From Lachnospiraceae bacterium (GTDB lineage Bacteria > Bacillota > Clostridia > Lachnospirales > Lachnospiraceae), in assembly GCA_021772075.1 (NCBI GenBank), contig JAETNQ010000001.1, positions 62,001 through 126,000 of the forward strand: DNA of 64,000 bases, read 5' to 3'. The translations under genes were made by a program, and so were the position numbers. Under the pieces are notes generated by a model that was given only the letters and a program-made list of their open reading frames with translations, searched no databases and was not told the origin of the DNA. Of the stretch, positions 12,735 to 21,808 are shown in pieces; position 1 is the stretch's first letter, and the number at the start of each line of letters is the position of its first letter.

Positions 12735-12992
12735 AAGCCGAAACGGGGCAGCAGTCGCCTCGTCATGCAGGGATGGCAACCTTGTGTCTGACGATGGCAA
12801 GCCGAGAGACAAAGTCAGTGATACCGTGGGAAACATGGCAGCGGGTGAACCATGCTAGAGAGTTCATAGTCGGATGACAGGTTTTTCTTGATTTTTTAAG
12901 GTGAAAAATCAAAACACGGTAGACATCGCCGGAATAGAGGTGAGCAGGTTGAAAAGACCGAGAGAGCCACCGAATTTAGAAAAGAGGACGGG

Positions 12993-13931
12993 ATGGAAAA
13001 ACAGGAAAAAAACGCAATAGAGATTTTGAATTTATTGTGCGGGAATAACGGTTGCACCATAGCGGACAGCGGGGGAAAGGACAGCAGTGTTCTAAAACAT
13101 ATAGCGACGAAAGCGCATGAAATGTATGGTCTCCCTTTTTCGATAAGGCATAATCATACGACCGTTGACGCACCGGAAACAGTTTATTTTGTTCGGAATG
13201 AGAAAAAGAAATATGAGGGAATGGGAATTGTATACGAGATTTCATTTCCAAAAGAGACAATGTGGCAGTTGATTGTGAGGCATTGCACACCGCCGACGAG
13301 GTTAATAAGGTATTGTTGCGCCGATCTGAAAGAAAATACCGGATTTGGTGAAAAACTGGTCACAGGGGTGCGAAAAGCTGAAAGCAGAAATCGAAAAGAC
13401 AATCAAGGGATAGTCACATTCACAAAGCCAAAGAAAAGACTGAAAAAAGAAATAGAGGGAAATGAGGATTTCAGAGAAACAGACAAGGGAGGTGTCATTG
13501 TCTACAACTTAGACAATGATGAAAACAGGAGAATTGTTGAAAGCTGTTACCGGACACATAAGACCCTTATAAATCCCTTGCTAGACTGGGATGATGATTT
13601 TTTATGGTGGTACATAGAACACGAAAATATTACCTTAAACCCTTTGTATGGATGCGGTCAATGTCGTGTCGGTTGTGTCGGGTGTCCGATGGCAGGTAAT
13701 AAGAGGTGGGATGAATTTGAACACTATCCAAAATATAAAATGGCGTACATCAGAGCGTTTGACAGGATGCTCATTGAGAGAACACGGAGGGGGCTTGAAA
13801 ACAAAATAGGATGGGAGACCGGATTGAAAGTTTTCAAGTGGTGGATGGAGGATAAGAACATCGACGGACAATTATCTTTTGACATGGACGGGAAAATCTA
13901 TGAGGAATACACGGAGGAGTGGTTGAAATGA
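12993..13931 (+). CDS. PAPS-reductase/PP-loop ATPase family protein
   Basis: IADSGGKDSSVLKHIA PP-loop; Cys cluster CGQCRVGCVGCPMAG. Confidence 0.85.
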   Translation: MEKQEKNAIEILNLLCGNNGCTIADSGGKDSSVLKHIATKAHEMYGLPFSIRHNHTTVDAPETVYFVRNEKKKYEGMGIVYEISFPKETMWQLIVRHCTPPTRLIRYCCADLKENTGFGEKLVTGVRKAESRNRKDNQGIVTFTKPKKRLKKEIEGNEDFRETDKGGVIVYNLDNDENRRIVESCYRTHKTLINPLLDWDDDFLWWYIEHENITLNPLYGCGQCRVGCVGCPMAGNKRWDEFEHYPKYKMAYIRAFDRMLIERTRRGLENKIGWETGLKVFKWWMEDKNIDGQLSFDMDGKIYEEYTEEWLK

Positions 13932-14083
13932 AAAGATGGTTAGTGACTGTACATGCAAGTGAGGAAATTGAGGTTGAGGCAGAAACAGTCGAGGAGGCGA
14001 AAGAACAGGCAGCAGAGGAATCCAGTTTTATGGCGGTTGACTATTGCGAGGCAGATGAAATCGGAGAGGAGGAACATTCATGA
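13928..14083 (+). CDS. hypothetical 51-aa acidic phage protein
   Basis: ATG overlapping previous stop; MKRWLVTVHASEEIEVEAETVEEAKEQAAEESS... Confidence 0.6.
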   Translation: MKRWLVTVHASEEIEVEAETVEEAKEQAAEESSFMAVDYCEADEIGEEEHS

Positions 14084-14253
14084 CAACAAAAGCAAAGAAA
14101 AGGGAAATGGTTGAGGGCATTGCAGAAAAGTTCCTGTTATTGCCGGAATCTGACAAGTCGTTCATTGCCGGATATTTGACAGGCAAAGAGGAGGAGCGGG
14201 CAAGATGGCAGCAGGAGCAGGAACGGAAACAGGTAGCAGTCGTTACCGCATAA
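14080..14253 (+). CDS. hypothetical 57-aa phage protein, similar in character to 11652-11837 product
   Basis: ATGA overlap; MTTKAKKREMVEGIAEKFLLLPESDKSFIAGYLTGKEEERARWQ. Confidence 0.6.
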   Translation: MTTKAKKREMVEGIAEKFLLLPESDKSFIAGYLTGKEEERARWQQEQERKQVAVVTA

Positions 14254-14263
14254 AGGGGCAGGA

Positions 14264-15229
14264 ATGGAGCAGGAAAGAATCGGACTGATTGACGTTGACG
14301 GTCACAATTACCCGAACTTGCCTCTCATGAAAATATCTGCATGGCATAAGCAGCAGGGAGACACGGTGGAATGGTATAAGCCATTATTGCACGGTTTCCC
14401 TAAAAAGCCACTTGACAGGGTATATATGAGTAAAGTGTTTTCATTTTCTCATGATTACGAATATTACGTCAACGCAGAGAAGATCATCAGAGGCGGGAGC
14501 GGGTACGCAATTCAGACGGTCAACGGGAAAGAAGTTTTTGACAAAAGGAAAGACGCTGATTTGCCGGACTACATAGAACACATTTATCCGGATTACTCCC
14601 TTTATCCGGAGCAGACAAAAGACACGGCGTTCGGTTTTCTGACAAGGGGATGTCCGAGGGGATGCGCCTTTTGCCATGTGGAGCAGAAAGAGGGGAAACG
14701 GTCATACAAGGCCGCCGATCTGTCCGAGTTTTGGCGAGGTCAAAAGAAAATAGTCTTGTGCGACCCGAACATTTTAGCATGTCGGGAACACATGGAACTA
14801 TTGCAGCAGTTAGCGGACAGCGGGGCGAAAGTGAATTTTAATCAAGGACTGGATGTGCGCCTCATGAATGAGGAAAACATTGCAATTCTGAAAGAGATCA
14901 AACTGGAAAAAATTCATGTCGCATATGACAGGTATGAGGATAAAGACATAGTTGAGCAGAAAATGAAACGGTTTAAGGAAATGACGGGATTTGATAAGGA
15001 CAAAGGGAAAGTCACCGTTTATATACTGGTCAATTTCGGAACAACGATAGAACAGGACATTGAAAGAATACAGTTTTGCAGATCATTAAATTTTTCACCA
15101 TATCCCATGATCTACGATCGGGAACACGCAGACCCTATATATAAAAAGCTGCAAAGATGGTGTAATAATTTTATTTTTTGGAAAACGCCTACATTTGAGG
15201 AATACAACGGGGGAAATAAATCTTTTTGA
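14264..15229 (+). CDS. radical SAM family protein
   Basis: GFLTRGCPRGCAFCHVEQK, NFNQGLDVRLMNEENI. Confidence 0.88.
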   Translation: MEQERIGLIDVDGHNYPNLPLMKISAWHKQQGDTVEWYKPLLHGFPKKPLDRVYMSKVFSFSHDYEYYVNAEKIIRGGSGYAIQTVNGKEVFDKRKDADLPDYIEHIYPDYSLYPEQTKDTAFGFLTRGCPRGCAFCHVEQKEGKRSYKAADLSEFWRGQKKIVLCDPNILACREHMELLQQLADSGAKVNFNQGLDVRLMNEENIAILKEIKLEKIHVAYDRYEDKDIVEQKMKRFKEMTGFDKDKGKVTVYILVNFGTTIEQDIERIQFCRSLNFSPYPMIYDREHADPIYKKLQRWCNNFIFWKTPTFEEYNGGNKSF

Positions 15230-15253
15230 TAAGAGGCAGCAGTACGGAAACAA

Positions 15254-15303
15254 GCAGACGACGCATAAGGGCGTGACGGTGCGGTTCGATTCCCGCCGTC
15301 TGC
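15254..15303 (+). ncRNA. tRNA-like minimal element (50 nt, no anticodon arm)
   Basis: Perfect 7-bp end pairing GCAGACG/CGTCTGC, internal ACGC/GCGT hairpin, T-arm-like GCGG-TTCGATTC-CCGC. Confidence 0.4.
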
Positions 15304-15390
15304 ATTTGGTGAAGTCACCATAGTAAAACAAAAGGAAAGGAAAAAAATAACCTTTAAAGGGAAAGCGGCTAGTCGTGTTCAGACGTGAAC

Positions 15391-16361
15391 ATGAAAGGAA
15401 TTAAAGTATTGAGTTTATTTGATGGAATCAGTTGCGGGATGGTAGCACTGGAAAGGGCGGGGGTCGAAGTAGAAAAATACTTTGCATACGAAGTCGAACC
15501 CAACGCAATAGCAGTCAGCAAAAAAACTATCCGGAGATAGTTCAGTGCGGGGATGTTATGGTAGCAGATTTCGAGCAGTACAAAGGAGTTGATTTGCTTA
15601 TAGGTGGTTCGCCTTGTACAAATTGGTCATGCAATAAGAATCACAATGCAAAAGTAAAGAAAGAAACAAAAGTCAATGACGGAATTGGGTGGACTTTGTT
15701 CATGCAGTATGTGAGGGCGTTAAAAGAGGCGAGTCCAAGATATTTCCTTTATGAGAACAATTACAGAATACCGGATGGAATACAGAGGGAAATCACGAGA
15801 ATTTTGAATGTAGAGCCTATATTGATAGACAGCGCGCTTGTTTCGGCACAGCGGAGAAAGCGGTTGTACTGGACAAATATTCAGAACGTAGGGCAACCGG
15901 AAGATAGGGGGATATTCATAAAAGATGTATTTATTCCGGATGAAAATCTCATTAGGACAGACAAAAGAATATTAGAAAGTGCGGTGGTAACTGAAAACTA
16001 TGTCAAATACGACTTGATGAACAAAGGGCATTATTCAGAGCCATACAGACTGTATTATTTGGACGGAAAAATGAAAACATTGCCGAGATGCAGGACAGAA
16101 ACAAAGTGCAATGTCCTGCTGAATAGAGAAGATTTAAGTAAATACAAGATTGTAAGCCCAGTAGAAGCAGAACGATACCAGACATTACCGGACAACTATA
16201 CAGAGGGGATCCCGAAAACACGGAGATTTGAGGCGATAGGAAACGGATGGACGGTGGATATAATAGTGCATATTTTAAAAAGCTTACCGGAGGAATACTT
16301 TGGCGAAAGGGGAATGGAGGTGGCAGCGGGTGAGCGCAGAAAATATCAAGAAATTTTATGA
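15391..16361 (+). CDS. DNA (cytosine-5) methyltransferase, split into two frames at an A7 tract (15520-15526)
   Basis: Frame 1: MKGIKVLSLFDGISCGMVALERAGVEVEKYFAYEVEPNAIAVSKK; -1 frame: NYPEIVQCGDVMVADFEQYKGVDLLIGGSPCTNWSC... Confidence 0.82.
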
Positions 16362-16440
16362 GACCATTGCACGGATAATCTCTGAACGGGAGCAGATCAA
16401 AGTAACGGTGAAGGTCAGAGAGAAAGAGACAGCAGCTTGA
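16330..16440 (+). CDS. small hypothetical protein (36 aa)
   Basis: GTG start overlapping methyltransferase 3' end; VSAENIKKFYETIARIISEREQIKVTVKVREKETAA. Confidence 0.4.
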   Translation: MSAENIKKFYETIARIISEREQIKVTVKVREKETAA

Positions 16441-16451
16441 AAATGAGAAAA

Positions 16452-16500
16452 GAAACGGGCGACCGTTGGCAGCAGTCGTCCGTTTCAATCGTGCTTTTGT
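16452..16500 (+). terminator. candidate terminator/hairpin
   Basis: GAAACGGGCGAC...GTCGTCCGTTTC stem, then CTTTT. Confidence 0.45.
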
Positions 16501-16540
16501 GTCATTTGTTCTACTAGAAATATTATAACAAATCTGACAC
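16499..16540. repeat. imperfect inverted repeat upstream of HUH Rep gene
   Basis: GTGTCATTTGTT...AACAAATCTGACAC. Confidence 0.6.
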
Positions 16541-16659
16541 GAAAACACAAGCAAAAAAACATGGAAAAAGCCCCATTTCAAGGGATTTTCTGGCTTTTAG
16601 CGTCCTTGTAATAGATAGTAACAAGTCAGCGAAAACCTTGAGGGGCAGGGATAACGGGA

Positions 16660-17706
16660 GTGTGTCAGATGGAGAAGAAAGAGCAGGAAAGAAAGAGGAA
16701 AAAGAGGGGGATGCAGTTCATCCCGTATGACTATGAGGCAGCATATAACAAAGCCATTGCAGACTTGAATGAGTGGTTTGTGGAGCAGATGTTCTCCCAC
16801 GGGAAAAAGACGGTGTATGCCCTCAAAGAGATAACAGCAGGGGAACAATTTGAAATTGAGATATACCCGCAGTTTCGAAAAATGGATGATGTGCCAAAAG
16901 AGGGGCAGAGGGTTGTCAAGGATAACAGCAGAGCGCAAAAGAATCTGAATGATAAAAATGCAAGGAAATATTTAGAGCGTCTTATAAACGAAAATTTTAA
17001 CAATCGTGACATATGGTTGACTCTGACTTATGATGATGACCACCTCCCTCCGGACGGAGACATCGACGCAGCGATCAAGAATATGCAGAACTATATCAAA
17101 CGGGTAAATTATCAGAGAAAGAAAAGAGGCCTCCAAAAAGCCAGGTACGTGATTGTGAACGCATACAATCCAGACGAGGAAATCCGGTGGCATCATCACA
17201 TTGTCATGGACGGTGAACTTGACATGGATGTGGTAGAGGGATGTTGGAATCAGTCGAGCCGGAATGAGGTGAGGAGGCTGCAAAAGGATGAAAACGGTTT
17301 GTCTGGTCTTGCAAACTATATCGTCGAAGAAAAAAACCGTATAAAGTCGGAAAAACGATGGATGTCCTCTAAAGGCTTAAGAAACCCGAACATTAAAGTC
17401 GTTCACTCGAAGCAGCAGAAAAAAGGGAAGGGAAGATATAAGCCGATCGGGAAATATGTTGACGGGATGGTAAAAAATCAAGATTCCATTCGGGAAGTGC
17501 TTGCGGGGTGGTATCCGGAATTTGATTTCACGGATGCGGGTGTTTATTACAACGATTTCAATTTCATGTTCTACATACACGCAAGAATGAGGAGGAAAAA
17601 GGACAATGGAAAAGAGACGGAGGGAAAGAAAGCGAATCCGGATGATGATTCTGTCCGTGACGGCGGCGGTCGTTCTCCTGCTCGCGGCAGCGGTCAAGAG
17701 AAATGA
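16660..17706 (+). CDS. HUH-endonuclease rolling-circle-type Rep protein
   Basis: WLTLTYDDDHLPP and RWHHHIVMDG (HUH) motifs, YIKRVNY region; REP_ORF2/G2P-like. Confidence 0.8.
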   Translation: MCQMEKKEQERKRKKRGMQFIPYDYEAAYNKAIADLNEWFVEQMFSHGKKTVYALKEITAGEQFEIEIYPQFRKMDDVPKEGQRVVKDNSRAQKNLNDKNARKYLERLINENFNNRDIWLTLTYDDDHLPPDGDIDAAIKNMQNYIKRVNYQRKKRGLQKARYVIVNAYNPDEEIRWHHHIVMDGELDMDVVEGCWNQSSRNEVRRLQKDENGLSGLANYIVEEKNRIKSEKRWMSSKGLRNPNIKVVHSKQQKKGKGRYKPIGKYVDGMVKNQDSIREVLAGWYPEFDFTDAGVYYNDFNFMFYIHARMRRKKDNGKETEGKKANPDDDSVRDGGGRSPARGSGQEK

Positions 17707-17815
17707 CGGCGGGCAGCGGGGCGAAACACATAAGGAGACCAAGAACATCGGGGAAGTTTCCTCATGTACGCAGGTAGCCGACACGATGACAGGGACAGCG
17801 GAAAGGAGAGGAAAA

Positions 17816-18277
17816 ATGAACATGCAATATGCAATGAGGAGCGAGGACACGGAGCAGATTGCCGTTATCCAGTGGGCGCGGTACAACGTGAACCATTATC
17901 CGGAATTGAAATGGCTGCACCATTGCCCGAACGGGGGCAGCAGGAATCGCCTTGAGGCGGTCAAATTAAAGCAGATGGGCGTGAAAGCGGGTGTCTCCGA
18001 TTTATGCCTCCCGTACCCGAAAGGGATTTACTGCGGGCTTTACATTGAAATGAAATACGGGGATAACAGGCAGACGGACAGTCAAAAAGAATTTCTTGAG
18101 GACATGGCAGAGGCCGGGCATTTCGTCGCAACCTGTTATTCCACAGAGGAGGCAATCAACGTCATCACGGAATATTTGAGCCTTGCGGGGAGGAGGCACA
18201 TGGAACATAACGGAAGAATGAGCCTCCCGAATAACTGCATCCTCAAGAATGGAGAGGTCAAGGGAGGCGGTGTGTGA
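17816..18277 (+). CDS. VRR-NUC domain nuclease (Holliday-junction-resolvase-like)
   Basis: EDTEQIAVIQWARYNVNHYPELKWLHHCPNGGSRN...GVKAGVSDLCLP...GLYIEMKYG; AAGGAGAGG RBS before ATG 17816 (ORF is open to 17606). Confidence 0.85.
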   Translation: MNMQYAMRSEDTEQIAVIQWARYNVNHYPELKWLHHCPNGGSRNRLEAVKLKQMGVKAGVSDLCLPYPKGIYCGLYIEMKYGDNRQTDSQKEFLEDMAEAGHFVATCYSTEEAINVITEYLSLAGRRHMEHNGRMSLPNNCILKNGEVKGGGV

Positions 18278-18561
18278 TGACATTGGAGGAATTTGCCAAG
18301 CTGCTTGAGAACTCTGACAGGCTGCGGATTCTAAAGGACGAAAACGAGGTTTTTGTCGGATGGCTTGCAATGTTGGTCATGCATAATGAAACATATGAGA
18401 AAATTCGGACGAATGCGGTCAAGAAATTCAGAGCGATTCCAGAAATCCGTCATAGACAGTGGAAAGAACGGAATCTCATGAAACCGCTTGAGCCGGACAG
18501 GACGCCGGAATTTCTTTTCAGCGATTTGCAAATAAATCTCTACTACACAATTTATTTATAG
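18274..18561 (+). CDS. hypothetical phage protein
   Basis: 95 aa ORF overlapping previous gene by ATGA. Confidence 0.6.
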   Translation: MMTLEEFAKLLENSDRLRILKDENEVFVGWLAMLVMHNETYEKIRTNAVKKFRAIPEIRHRQWKERNLMKPLEPDRTPEFLFSDLQINLYYTIYL

Positions 18562-18568
18562 GCGGGAG

Positions 18569-18700
18569 GTGAGGAACACGAGAAAAATCATCACGGCAGC
18601 AGGTGTCATCATACTGGGAGCGTTCTTTTTGTTCGGGTATTTGCTTTATAAGGTCGGTGAGGATACGAACATGTATAGATGTGGATGCAGTGAAAAATAG
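18569..18700 (+). CDS. small single-pass membrane protein (43 aa)
   Basis: VRNTRKIITAAGVIILGAFFLFGYLLYKVGEDTNMYRCGCSEK. Confidence 0.5.
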   Translation: MRNTRKIITAAGVIILGAFFLFGYLLYKVGEDTNMYRCGCSEK

Positions 18701-18867
18701 TTATGAAAAGTAGAAAAAAAGAGCCTTACGGCTCTGCCCGACGTTTTCTTTAGGTGAGGAATCTCAACCTCACAAGGGTCTACTGACGGCATTGCGTTCC
18801 CTGTTATTTATAGTTTTATAGTTTAGCAGAACGAACGGTGAAAAACAAGAGAACAGGAGGAAACAAC

Positions 18868-19641
18868 ATGAAAATTATTGCAGTAATGTCACCAAAGGGA
18901 GGAATCGGAAAGACCACAACCGCCGATTCCATCGCTTATATTTTAGGCGAGGAACACGGGAAACGTGTGCTTGTGATCGACGGAGATCCCCAGGGCGACA
19001 CGTCAAAGACGTTCGGGGCGTATGAGCCGGAGGGAATTGGTTTAAGTGAACTGCTTGAGCGTCATGTCAATGTCGGGGGAGATTACCGGACATCGGAACT
19101 CATTCAGGCGACGCAGTATGAGCATATTGACATCATTCCGGCGAACGGGTATCTCATGCGGACGGACATGAATCTGCTGCTCAAGCAGGAGGAGAATCAA
19201 ATCACGAGGCTGCGGGATGCGCTCACGGAGGTATCGGGTGCATATGATTATTGCATTTGCGATTGCGGGAGGCTGCTTGACATGGTGGTCATCAATATTT
19301 TGTTGTCTGCATCACTTGTGATCGCCCCTGCAAAGGTCGGAGGATTTGAAAACGAGGCTCTACGCAACCTTGAGGAGCAGGTCGAGGATTTGAAAAAGGT
19401 CAATCCGGATTTGAGAATCAAGGTTGTAATGACGATGCGGCAGAAAAACAAGACCTCCCTTGAAATGGAGTTATGGCTGCATGAGGAGTATGGGTGGAAG
19501 ATGTTCACGACACCGATCAGACGGTCGATCATGGCAGAAAAGGCAAGCATGGCAATGAAACCGTTGCCGGAGTTTTCGAGACGGGGGATTGTGACACAGG
19601 ACTATCGGAGCATGGTTGAGGAACTTTTGAGGGAGGTGTGA
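18868..19641 (+). CDS. parA: ParA/Soj-family ATPase
   Basis: IIAVMSPKGGIGKTTTADSIAYIL, LVIDGDPQGDTSKTFG. Confidence 0.92.
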   Translation: MKIIAVMSPKGGIGKTTTADSIAYILGEEHGKRVLVIDGDPQGDTSKTFGAYEPEGIGLSELLERHVNVGGDYRTSELIQATQYEHIDIIPANGYLMRTDMNLLLKQEENQITRLRDALTEVSGAYDYCICDCGRLLDMVVINILLSASLVIAPAKVGGFENEALRNLEEQVEDLKKVNPDLRIKVVMTMRQKNKTSLEMELWLHEEYGWKMFTTPIRRSIMAEKASMAMKPLPEFSRRGIVTQDYRSMVEELLREV

Positions 19642-20426
19642 GCATGGGAAAACAGAAAATAACCTGCAATAATTCCTCATGCAAGCATCACGGCAAAGAC
19701 GGGAAATGCGACACTTGCATCACGATCACTCCGTCCGGAAAATGCGGGTCGTTTGAAAAAGGGTTCGTATATTATTTTCATATTGTGTGGGATGCACTGG
19801 CAAACAAGAATTACATTGACATGGTGGAAGTGCAGCAGAATCCGGATTTGAGAATCGGCTTGTATTATGTGATGGACTGTTATGGTTTAGGTTTTTCGGA
19901 AATGGAATGGGGAACATGCCGGATGCTCATACTGAAGAACGGAGAAAAGGGCGAACCGCTCAAGTATGAGGATATAGTTTCGAGAGAGTTGAACATGGAA
20001 AAGTTCGGAAAGCATTTAGAGGATTTCAACAACGGAATCATGCCGAACACAAAAGAGGAGCAGGAGGAAGCAGGGCAGCAGGAGGCAGAATCAAAAGAGT
20101 TCGGATGGTTGTCTCCGGCAGGGGAGTTCACGGAAAGTCCGTTCGGACATCATGAGGAATCAGCGGAGGAAATATGCGAAAAGAAAGGATTCGGTGAAGA
20201 ATACTGGAAGTGGAGAAAAGAGCGAAAAGACGGAGAAAATTGCTTGAGGTTAAAGCGTGATTTCCTATCAATAGTCAAAGGCTATTGCCTGATTCACAAT
20301 CCGTCCGGATATGGCGGTTATATTGTGACCAACATGAAGAATCTGACAAAGAAACAGAAAGATTTCTTGTATGGGTATTTCATGGATATGGGGGACAGGT
20401 TCAAGGCAGAGCAGTTCGTCGAGTAA
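19638..20426 (+). CDS. hypothetical phage protein with N-terminal Cys motif
   Basis: KITCNNSSCKHHGKDGKCDTCITITPSGKC. Confidence 0.65.
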   Translation: MSMGKQKITCNNSSCKHHGKDGKCDTCITITPSGKCGSFEKGFVYYFHIVWDALANKNYIDMVEVQQNPDLRIGLYYVMDCYGLGFSEMEWGTCRMLILKNGEKGEPLKYEDIVSRELNMEKFGKHLEDFNNGIMPNTKEEQEEAGQQEAESKEFGWLSPAGEFTESPFGHHEESAEEICEKKGFGEEYWKWRKERKDGENCLRLKRDFLSIVKGYCLIHNPSGYGGYIVTNMKNLTKKQKDFLYGYFMDMGDRFKAEQFVE

Positions 20427-20439
20427 AGGAGGAAAGGCG

Positions 20440-20835
20440 ATGGGAAATGTTATAAACACAGCACCGTGCCGGTTCTGCGGACAGATGGCACAGATTGAGG
20501 CAGATGGAAAGCTGACAAAGCCACAGGCAGAGGAAAAGGCGACGATGTCCTGTACATGTTCAGAGGCGGTCGAATATCAGAAAGAAAAGCAGCGGAAAGA
20601 AAAGGCATTGAAAAATGTTTCCGTCCTTTTCGGCGAGGATGCAGCACCGGAGAAAAGAATCGGCGAGGGCATTGTGAATATACTGCGGGTAGCGGTCGAG
20701 GAGATTTATTCGGGAGGGCTTGCAAAGGTCACTTTGAACCTACGGGGGGGCGTTAAAGCCTCAATTTCGCAGAATAGCAAAGGCGAGATCAATGTCGAGC
20801 GGACGGAGACCAAAAAGCAGAAATTAACAGAATAG
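20440..20835 (+). CDS. hypothetical phage protein with zinc-binding motif
   Basis: MGNVINTAPCRFCGQMAQIEADG...MSCTCSEAVEY. Confidence 0.65.
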   Translation: MGNVINTAPCRFCGQMAQIEADGKLTKPQAEEKATMSCTCSEAVEYQKEKQRKEKALKNVSVLFGEDAAPEKRIGEGIVNILRVAVEEIYSGGLAKVTLNLRGGVKASISQNSKGEINVERTETKKQKLTE

Positions 20836-20848
20836 AGGGTGATGTGGC

Positions 20849-21157
20849 GTGACGGAGAGGGAAATCTGCATCATGTACCGTGAGGCGAGAAACCAAAACA
20901 CACAGTTGCAGGTATTAGCAGAGTTAAACGACGTGAGCCGGAATGAGATTATCAGAATTTTGGTCAAGAACGGTGAAAAGCTGCCCTCCCGTGCAATCAA
21001 TCAGCTATATAAACGGTTGGACGTTTTGGAGGAGCAAATCTCCGAGAAAGAAAAGGAATATCGTGAAATCGTTCGGGCATTGAACGGTGGTGAAAAACAG
21101 GACAGGAGGACAGGGAAAAATGAGTTTTATCGAGGGAACGGCGACTATAAGCATTGA
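20849..21157 (+). CDS. hypothetical phage protein
   Basis: 102 aa ORF; MTEREICIMYREARNQNTQLQVLAELNDVSRNEIIRIL. Confidence 0.6.
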   Translation: MTEREICIMYREARNQNTQLQVLAELNDVSRNEIIRILVKNGEKLPSRAINQLYKRLDVLEEQISEKEKEYREIVRALNGGEKQDRRTGKNEFYRGNGDYKH

Positions 21158-21761
21158 AACATTGGATAGTCTACGGGAAAATGAGAAGTTATTCAAAAGC
21201 ATCAAAAACAATGCATCCGGATTGATAGAGAGAATAGATTCGGAGCAGTATGAAAAGAAGCAAAAAGAAATTGATGCAATAAAAGAGATTTCAGACGATG
21301 ATCTCACACGATTGCTAAGAGAGGCACGGTCAGCATTGAGAATCATTGTGTCTACGGGATGTTTGCGGAGACTGATTCAAGAGTTCATGGATTCTGAAAA
21401 ATCAAATGCACATTATGAACTTTCAGAAATGACAAAAGAAGAATTTGCAAAGATTCCGCTGGTTTTAGAATCGGGGCAGCGTTTGGAACGGGCAGGAGGG
21501 CAGCAGGAGAAATCAGTTTGCGAAATGTGCGAGGCATATATGGAAGATAAAGAGTGCGACATGAAAGAGGACTGTCCGGCAGCGGGTATTGCGAAACGCC
21601 TGGAAGAGGCAGAGAAAACAATTAAGATAAAAACAGCGATCATTGAAAAGCGCGACAAGGAAATCAGTAAACTAAGAGAAAAGTTATCCGATTTAGAACT
21701 GGAAAAGTCATACATGATTAACCCTATGGCAATAGGGGACCGTCGTGAAATGGGAGGTTAA
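21120..21761 (+). CDS. hypothetical coiled-coil phage protein
   Basis: ORF with AGGAGGACAGGG RBS before ATG 21120. Confidence 0.6.
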   Translation: MSFIEGTATISIETLDSLRENEKLFKSIKNNASGLIERIDSEQYEKKQKEIDAIKEISDDDLTRLLREARSALRIIVSTGCLRRLIQEFMDSEKSNAHYELSEMTKEEFAKIPLVLESGQRLERAGGQQEKSVCEMCEAYMEDKECDMKEDCPAAGIAKRLEEAEKTIKIKTAIIEKRDKEISKLREKLSDLELEKSYMINPMAIGDRREMGG

Positions 21762-21808
21762 GTGAGAATGAACAGGGATAAAAAGCCGAGGAGACAGGGG
21801 GAAGAACA

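Noticed and set aside
15254-15303. Canonical tRNA gene
   Set aside because: Only 50 nt, no D-arm or anticodon arm, no CCA; kept only as a tRNA-like element.
18720-18800. AGAGCCTTACGGCTCT and GTGAGGAATCTCAACCTCAC hairpins as a named riboswitch
   Set aside because: Small hairpins only; no recognisable riboswitch class, probably a terminator/leader before parA.
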